From: Macrotrachela quadricornifera | Taxonomy: Eukaryota; Rotifera; Eurotatoria; Philodinida; Philodinidae | Assembly (NCBI GenBank): GCA_022393335.1 | Contig: JAJEKB010021859.1 | Span: forward strand, 1 to 64,000 | Length of the DNA stretch: 64,000 nt | Reading direction: 5' to 3' | In this document: in pieces, positions 56,071-64,000 of the stretch | How positions within the stretch are numbered: the first letter of the stretch is position 1 | How the letters are laid out: every line of letters starts with the position of its first letter | The notes under the pieces: model-generated | What the model was told of the DNA's origin: nothing | Seen by the model: only the letters and a program-made list of their open reading frames with translations | Database searches by the model: none | Made by a program: the position numbers and the translations under genes

Positions 56071-59000
56071 CTTCTGTCATTCCTCGATAACGTTTTTAAT
56101 GTTCGTATTGCTTTCCATTTACTAAGATGCAACTTTTCTTCGAATCAATTTATTGCAGTGTGTTTCTTTCTTGTAAGTTCTGAGTGACAACAAATTTCTT
56201 AGGATTCATACATAGACGAGAAAAAATGAGTCTTCATACAGGATTTGCAATCAACATACATTGAAAAAAAATGCAAGGTTTTTCTTATCTAAACAGCATA
56301 AGTACACGTTGAAGATAACGATCTCATAAACGAGAATGAGGCTTGTATTAATTACTGATTTGACGCATGAGTTTTCAAAATGATTTCATTCTTTAGATTG
56401 TCATCGCCTTTGTGAAGTTTGTCTCTCTCTTCGACACTATAATTCGAATTCATTTTTCACTATCGATCATCAATAGGATGAACTTTCGGTAATTATCAAG
56501 CACGAGACTGTTACATTATCATATGCAGTCTTCTCTTCTTCTTGCTCTGTGACGTTTATCTTTAATCAAGACATGCATGTGTTGGTCATTCTGTGCAAAT
56601 TAATGTAGCCGACGTTCTTGCCACAGAGGCGTAATTTGCATTAAAGATATGTTAGAAAATTTGCGTCGTTTACTTGTTTCTATACTTTATGCTGTTTAAG
56701 ATCGATTCTGCGTATCAATATCCATGTACAAAAAAAGGTTAGTAAACATCATTATTCAAATCAATTTTGTGTCTAAATCGTATGATACGCACATGGCAGA
56801 GCTGCAATCGGTAGGAATGGTATACCGGCATGAGTCATTTTTCTAATCCAAAAATAGTCCAATTAATCTTTCGATTCGTTATACCTACCTCCTAATTACT
56901 ACAGTAATGGCATAAGAGTTCGTTTTTAGTACTTTTTTACCATTTGTTTCTGCAGATTTTCTCTATTGTAAATAATGGGAAGAAAAAAAACCATATACTG
57001 CTACATATTCCGTATCAGCTTTCTGTTCATGTCGAAATCACTATGATTGTAATCGATTTTAACTCTTTGACAACGGAGTTTTTTTCTGAAAAATGACAAA
57101 AACAGCTTTTTCTTCAAAAGATCTTATAATAAAACTTATTACCATACAAAAACATTTGGAACTATGCTAGAATATGATATTCATCAAAACCAAAGATTGA
57201 AAACGAATCGAACTGAGGCCGAACCAGAAAGGTTGTATTCGGTTCAAGTCGTCAACATAGTATTCATGAGATTATCGAGCATCGTGCTCGACATTGAAGC
57301 ACTCGTCAAAATTTAACCTTTTGGCTTAATGGTTTACAACATTGACCAACCAGACTGAGCTTATATAAAAAAAATATTACGAATATGTTTGTTCGATGAA
57401 AAATAGAAGTCGCTGGAGTATGTTTCACATAAGTACAATATGTTTCAATGAATATCAAGGATAACTCAGTAGTCCTGACTCGATTTTAAAATAAATTTTT
57501 CCACACTGAGACATATGGTGGTAAATTTGTGTCTATGAAGAAAAGATGCTCTACAAAATGAATATTGTTTGATCACACTAGATCATGTATTAACAAGGTT
57601 TTAAGTTCAAAAATATGCCTCACAAAATAGAAAAATTAACAGCAAACGAAGTCTGAGTATTTTTGTTGCTTGAAGCGCTGTGAGATTCTCTGCAAAATCA
57701 TATTAAAGCTTTAATTCTAGAGGTTCAATCAAGGAACTCAGAAAGCTTTACGCGAAGCGAACAATAATAAAAACTTTGGTATTTTTTTTGACTTGATTTT
57801 TTTCTTTTCTTATTACTTCTATAAAACAGTGTAGTAAGAGTGAGAATTCAGTTAACCTGGATACTTTCAAATGTACTCTTTTTCGTGGTTTGTAGGAAAC
57901 TTTGGTTTTTTTTCAGAGAAGATGATGTGCTCCGGATCCAAGTTTCAAACATACGTCAAAAATCGACAATCCCGATTACGACAATGTACTTAACAAGAAA
58001 TGAAAAATGTGATTGAACTTTTGATGTTTCAGTTAGATAGAGAAGAGCAATCATTTCTAACTAAAACAAAATAGATCTGATCGAAAAATCTTTTGTTTTG
58101 ATTAAGTTATTAGACTTTTACTAAAAGCATCATCATATAGTGTGCTCACAACTAGTCATTATTTTTTATGAGGTTCATTTCTAAGCTTATTATTTTCTTA
58201 ATACATGATCTACAGGGTCAATTGATAGTCATTTTGCAGAGCATCTTTTTTTTGCTTCTTTTCTTTCTAGAGACAACAACAAACTATATTCATAATCATT
58301 TTATTTTTCTTTCACAAAAAAAAGTTAAAACAATCAACATCTTTTTAAATAATTTTTATCTTATGGTATATTCAACAAAACATTCTTTTTCCTATAGGAA
58401 TCCTACTCCAAATATTCTTGGACCTCAACTATAACAAAAGATGACCATCTACTCCTCCTATATTCACAGCAATAATAGTATGATTGACTTGCAATACACC
58501 GTCGGTTCTTCAATTCATAAATAACAGTAAATCGAGTTTTATTTGCGTTTAATGCATCTGTGTGTATTTCAGCTCGTTTATCAGATATTTAGTTGCTAGA
58601 AACATAAAAAGTACTAAGAGTTTCATTTACCTTAAGAGTAAGAAGCCATGACTAACTTCGACCTTCCTTATGAATCCTATCAGTCAAAGCTGCTTATTCT
58701 TGTACTAATCACACATTTTAACATTGTATCTTCTCTATCCTAAGGGTTGATTGTAATTATGTTATTAGATCAATATGTTTCTAAAAGTTCCATGTTAATA
58801 AAAAGAAATTTTGTCTTAGAAGATAACGTCCATTCTTAGTTTCTAAGGTCATTCTGAAACTAAATAAATTAGAATTTTCTCTTTTTATCTATTGTCTAAG
58901 TTTTCTTATAGATGTCGATGATGAGAAATGCATTTGCTATTGACAAAACGAATGGAACGACTTTTTGCTAGAGACAGTATACGAGACAATTCATTTTGGA

Positions 59001-61578
59001 AGAGTTAGTCCTAAAATCTATTAAAATAATTATTAATAAAACTACTTAAAGCATCCACCTCCATCTGATTGATAATTTTTGAAAAATAAAAATGTCTTCG
59101 TTTTTATAATAATTTTAAATAAACATACCGTTTCGAAGATTCTATCTAAATGTTACAGATAATAAAAAATTTTATTGTTCCATAAATCTTTTAAAATAGT
59201 GTATAACATCATCATCTGTTTTTAAAAATTAAGTATAATTATTTAATTCATTTCTCATATATATATTTAAATTCTAAAATTGATTTTAAATGATTAATAG
59301 GAGCTATTGGTAAATCTGCTGAAATATTTGATGATAATTCAATAACAAATAATAATTTATCAAATATTGAACTTCATGTTTTATAAAACTTTACATATTC
59401 GACTATCGAAAAATTTTAGTGATGTTAAAACCAAACAATAAATACGAATTTGTTGTAAATCAATTTTATTTGAACAATATTTAATAGTTTTATTAAATAA
59501 AATAAGTATTATTAAAACTAAATAAATTTATCTTTTCATACAAAATAATATTTGGATTATTTTTATAAATAACAATGTTTCTTTGTTAACAATTTTTTTG
59601 TTGAAAAAAAAGAAAAGAATATTCAACATAAAAAAAATATTTTCATTGAAAAATTTAATAAATAATAATTTCAATAAAAACAATTTTAATTGTTTTTGTA
59701 CAGAATTTTATTTTACTTATATGAATACAATTTATCATTTAATTTAATAAGAAAAATCAAATGATTAATATTTATGTTCATTAAATATTAAATCAGCTCC
59801 ACAAAATCGGTTAAAAATTATCGATTTTTTTCAATTATGGAAACAAACATCTTCAAATAAAATAATAATAATTCTTTTTTGAAATTTTATTTTGCTCTTC
59901 TTGTCAATTTATTTAAATTTAACCAAATAGACATTTCACTTATCAAAAATAAAAATCTAAAAAAATATAATCTATAATCTTAACTAAAACACTATAATCA
60001 AAGTATATTAACGCATATTGAAAGGAATATTGACAATAAAAGTATTCTTTAATTAATCAGGCTGTAGCACGAAAAGAAGTTTAAAAACAACTAATCATCA
60101 TACTTTTCAGAATTTAATAATAAATGAATAATAAAAACGGAATAAACTATTTCACATTTTCACTTTTAATTAAAATAGAATAAAACTACAATTTCACTGA
60201 ACATTTTATCAGAATTTAACTGTAGAAAGATATTCTATCTTTTCATATAAAAACAAAATAAGAATGTCATATTACAAACTAATCATTCATTCTTATTTCA
60301 TCTGTGTATATTTGAGAAAAACGAAAAAAAAAACTGATTTATCATATTTATCTATATTACATCGAACCATGTGATCATTAAAATCAATCAAACTAAAAGG
60401 TAAATTAAAAGTATTTTTCGTTATATGCTTATATTTTATTATCCAAATTATCTATTCTGCATTTATTATATACAAACCTAACCATTCAACCTTGAAAATA
60501 TTTTCATAGGATATTATTCATATCTTAACATATAAAAAGAAAAGATATATATAACTATACAATCCACTAAATAAACACATTATTCAACGAAAGAAAAAAA
60601 TCTCAATATATTTTCATCAATGTCGGAAGAAATTTTTTCGCCTGTAAGTATAATATATATGTCATAAAAGATAGATAATATCTAACAACAAAATAGACAA
60701 GAAAAAAAGATCATTCTTCATAGAACTCCCATCATGCATTTTTTACCTATCTAAATAAACTTTGAATATTAATTAGACTACAAGAGATATTCATTTTAAT
60801 TCGTGGTAGATATTCATATATGTCATTATTCGACAGTAACATTAACACTTCTTACATTAATTTTAAAACTCATTTATTCAATATAAGTTACTTTAATTAT
60901 TTATTGTTCAATTCAAAATATATGTATACCTCTACGATGGATATTAAGTAAACATACCTTTTATCTCAATGTCTCATTTTTATCATTTCCGAAACATTAT
61001 TTAATTCCATAATACACATATATATTAATTATGTATAGGATAATCCAAAGAAAAGCTTACACATTTTCATAATGCTGTTTTTGTATTTTTAAGATTCACT
61101 TTTTAGTTTAATTTTTTTCTAAATAGATATAAAACATTAGATAAAGATATTTTTATTCTGAGAACATTTTATCATAAATAAAAATAAAAAACAAATAAGT
61201 TTATTAACTATTAGATTGGTGTTGAAACGGTATGGATTCGACAGAAAATAAATGTTATTTTTCATTTCAAATTTGATAGAATTCGAAAGAGTCTTATAAT
61301 ACATTTTTCGTACATAGAATATATGTAAACTTAAAATTAAAATGACTAATGATTTTCCTTTATAAGTTTTATGTCATAATTATTTTTCATTATTTAATTA
61401 TTTAATTTTTACGACAAAATTGAATCTTAGAACACATTTTCTATTTCATCAATTATTTATTTTCATTTACGATAGAATGTTTTTCAAAAATAGATAAGCA
61501 AATCTTGATAACTGAAAATATCAATAAATTATTGAAATTAACTATACAATTTCTAGTTTTTCTTTAATAGATACATCT

Positions 61579-61605
61579 TTATAATAATAATAATAATAAT
61601 AATAT
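61579..61605. repeat. Trinucleotide microsatellite (AAT)n
   Basis: About eight ATA/AAT units in a row. Simple repeat in AT-rich intergenic DNA. Confidence 0.85.
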
Positions 61606-61898
61606 ATAAGGAGTATTTTCATATAGTAGATAAGGTAAGATAATTTACACAATTAGATTATATATTCAATTATTTTGTATGAACATATAAAGAAAAAAAA
61701 TAATAAAAATTCGAAAATATTGGAAAGATGATTCACTGAAGTTATCGACAATTTCCGTTTCATCCTTGAGCTAAATTAATATAAAACTCCATCATTCACT
61801 CCACAAATCTGTATCACTTCTTCGCTAATTTATAGATCATCGTACTTGTTTTAAAAGAGTATTCTTCATATTTTGCATTAAATTCAGCAAAATATATA

Positions 61899-62519
61899 CA
61901 AGGTGTCCCATAAATAACACTCCGATAAGAAATTTTAATATCTCCGTTGTGGCTCGAGCAAAGGAGTCGAGTTTTTTTATGAATGATAGGAGCATGCTCA
62001 TAGTTTATATCTATAAAGACATGTCTAGAAAGACTTTTTGTTAAGTATCATTATAGAACTCAGCAACAGAAAAAATAAAGTTTTTCATAGATAGATAAAA
62101 AACAATATACAGAGTCACACAAAAGTCACTTTACCCAAAAAAAAAATTGAATATATTCATTACGGTTTGGGAACACGAGCTAATTTTTTTATCAATGATG
62201 GAGATATTCTCATATTTTATATTAATAAAGAAATGTCTCAGAGATATTCATCGCGGTGCTGCAGTCTTAGTCTGATCATCTGACATGTCTAGAAAGATTC
62301 TTTGTTAAATATATTCTTCTCTTTCTTATGTGTGAAAAAGTAAAATTTTTTTGTTGATGTCATTAGTAATACTTAACAAAAAGTTCCTCTACGCATATCT
62401 TTATGGATATAAACTCTGAGCATGCCTCTATCATTAATAAAAAAAAATCAGCTTCCTTGCTCGAATCGCAATGGAGATATTCAAATTTCTTATCGAGGTG
62501 TTATTTATGGAATAACTTG
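61899..62519. mobile_element. Mariner-derived MITE of 621 bp flanked by TA
   Basis: The left end after TA is CAAGGTGTCCCATAAATAAC. The reversed right end after TA is CAAGTTATTCCATAAATAAC. The arms stay alignable for about 170 bp (AATATCTCC, GCTCGAGCAAAGGA versus ATTCGAGCAAGGAA, GAGCATGCTCATAG versus GGCATGCTCAGAG, CTTTTTGTTAAGTAT in both). TA flanks are the Tc1/mariner target duplication. The middle (about 62112-62340) contains another set of blocks (ACACAAAAGTCACTTTACCC, TTGAATATATTCATTACGG, ATCAATGATGGAGA) like the fragment at 8.9 kb, suggesting a nested related copy. No coding capacity. Confidence 0.82.
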
Positions 62520-62706
62520 TATTTGATGGAATATTCTTTTTTTTCTCAACATAATACATAAAACAATAGTATCTAATCTCTACCATATCATTGTCTATTA
62601 CAATAATTTTTAAAATAATTCTTCAGTTAATATATTTCGTCAATAATCTTTGATCATTTTAACTTCATAATATTTCACATAGGAAGAGACCAATATATAC
62701 TATGCA

Positions 62707-64000
62707 ATGAAAGACATCACAGACGAAAAATTAGAACCTATTGCAAATGCTCTAAAACAAAATAAAGTAACATTCTTCCTCCATTCTTCTACCTTGCTAT
62801 TCTATCACTTCTTCACTACTTCATACAGACAATCACGAGCGCAGATTTCTACTGTAATTACATTGGTGATGAAGGTGCAAAATGTCTTGCTAGTGCTTTA
62901 GAGCAAAATCAAGTAAGAATATCTCATTTTTGCAACTCTCTCATCCTACCATTCATTAAATAATTCATACAGACACTCGTCGAACTGGATCTTCGAAGTA
63001 ATAGAATCGGCGATCAAGGTGCAGAACATCTTGCCAATGCACTGTTACAAAACAACGTAAGATTGTCTATACTTCTCCATAATATTTTCATCTTATCGTT
63101 TGTTTTCTATTTTATAAAGACACTCACTACACTGAATCTTTGCAGTAACAGTATCGGTGATCAAGGAATGGAGCATCTTGCCAATGCTCTACGACAAAAC
63201 AAAGTAACATAATATCTTTCATTCATTTTTCTCATTTCATCCTCTATTAAAAATTTCATAAAGGCACTCACTAAATTAAGCCTTAGTTCGGATTCATTCG
63301 GTGATCAAGGAATACAATATCTGGCTAATGTTCTAGAACAAAATGAAGTAAGATTATCTCTCCTGTCGCCGTAAACCTTTTATCCTTTTATTCATTCACT
63401 ATTCAATACAGACACTCACCACACTGGAAATTTACTGTTACAGCAACGATATCGGTAATCAAAAAGCAGAATATTTTGCCAATGGTCTAAAACAAAACAA
63501 AGTAATATTATTTCTTTCATTCTCCTTCGTCAATTGTCTCATTCTATCGCTCAATCATTCATTTACTATTTTACATAGGGACTCACTACGTTAGTATTCT
63601 TCGGTGGTGCAATAGGCGATCAAGGAGCACAACATTTTGCTAATGCTCTGGAACGAAATAAAGTAACAATATTCCATTATTTTTCAACCTTCTCATCCTA
63701 TCATTCATTGATTATTTCATACAGACATTGACTACATTGGATCTTATGGATAATGGAATTGGTCCTGAAGGAGCAAAATATCTTGCCAATGCCCTACAAC
63801 AAAATAAAGTAATACTATTATTCAGCTCTCTTCACTTTACGAGTTAGTAACTACTTCGCATAGATACTCACCACATTGAATCTCGAAAGGAATCGAATTG
63901 GTTCAGAAGGAGCCGCACATCTTGCTGAGGGTTTAAAGCAAAGCAAAGTAACACTTTATCCTCTAAACCTCTTCATTATACTAGTTACTCACTATTTTAC
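62707..64000 (+). CDS. NLRC3/ribonuclease-inhibitor-type LRR protein, one repeat per exon, incomplete
   Basis: Nine phase-0 exons are visible: 62707-62766, 62829-62912, 62973-63056, 63120-63203, 63264-63347, 63412-63501, 63579-63662, 63725-63808, 63864-63947. Introns are 55-77 nt, GT-AG. Every complete exon is 84 nt (28 residues) except 63412-63501, which is 90. Each encodes one leucine-rich repeat of the RNase-inhibitor kind, consensus close to TLTTLxLxxNxIGDQGAxHL followed by ANALxQNK. Such repeats form a curved solenoid for protein binding. The first exon gives MKDITDEKLEPIANALKQNK, the second half of a repeat, so either the ATG at 62707 is the real start or an upstream exon is missed. The gene runs off the window: sequence after 63947 shows a donor and the beginning of the next acceptor tract. 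No NACHT domain is seen here. Whether this is an innate-immune NLR or a bare LRR protein cannot be told. Confidence 0.85.

Larger units (their letters stand above)
55950..61898. other. Nearly 6 kb of AT-rich intergenic DNA
   Basis: Apart from the simple repeats listed separately I see no gene. The frame at 58168-58434 has no family signature. From about 58.9 to 61.8 kb the sequence becomes extremely AT-rich with many A and T runs. The part next to 55950 is the promoter side of the glutathione transferase gene. Confidence 0.45.

Noticed and set aside
1..64000. Subterminal telomeric repeats (TGTGGG-type) that would explain the transposon load
   Set aside because: No run of such repeats was seen on either strand, so a near-telomere location is unsupported.

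Overview
The window looks like nuclear DNA of a small invertebrate, most likely a bdelloid rotifer. It is very AT-rich. Most introns are short (about 55-80 nt) with plain GT-AG borders. The gene families are an animal mix familiar from bdelloids: a TRPA-type ankyrin channel, an NHL-repeat secreted protein, a WWE plus arginine ADP-ribosyltransferase protein, a GT25-like glycosyltransferase, an F-box protein, a microsomal P450, a Xi-class glutathione transferase and an NLRC3-type leucine-rich repeat protein. The taxon is an inference from family resemblance and gene structure; there is no rRNA, tRNA or organellar marker to confirm it. Several apparent ORFs begin with GTG or TTG, so I re-chose ATG starts and built spliced models by hand.

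Layout. 1-5.6 kb: a decayed GPCR gene (1840-2750, +), a small palindromic repeat and a decayed basic coding fragment. 5.7-12.2 kb: an eight-exon TRPA-like channel (-) with a foldback transposon in one intron. 12.3-19.9 kb: mobile-element debris, namely a piggyBac-like tail, a mariner element with a broken transposase, a 73-bp tandem array and a TIR element. 19.9-21.4 kb: secreted NHL protein (-) with an 8-nt micro-exon. 23.4-24.4 kb: GT25-like glycosyltransferase (-). 26.2-29.3 kb: dead Mutator-like transposase and a non-autonomous element with 34-bp iterons. 29.3-34.7 kb: AT-rich and nearly empty. 34.7-39.6 kb: two ADP-ribosyltransferase-type loci, a decayed TPR family member (-) and an apparently intact WWE-ART gene (+), separated by two inverted-repeat elements and followed by an orphan exon-like ORF. 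40.6-42.3 kb: F-box protein (+). 42.3-49.8 kb: decayed repeats and a second piggyBac-like tail. 49.9-52.9 kb: four-exon P450 (+). 53.4-54.4 kb: decayed unknown gene (-). 54.8-55.9 kb: four-exon glutathione transferase (-). 56-62.5 kb: empty AT-rich DNA and a mariner-related MITE. 62.7 kb to the end: a leucine-rich repeat gene with one repeat per exon, running off the window.

There is no operon-like organisation; neighbours do not form one pathway. The P450 and the glutathione transferase lie 1.9 kb apart in tail-to-tail orientation and both fit xenobiotic or quinone handling, but a functional link is only a guess. The most distinctive signals are the exon-per-repeat LRR array, the micro-exon in the NHL gene, the pair of ART-family loci, and several transposon families that can be recognised from matching termini within this one window.
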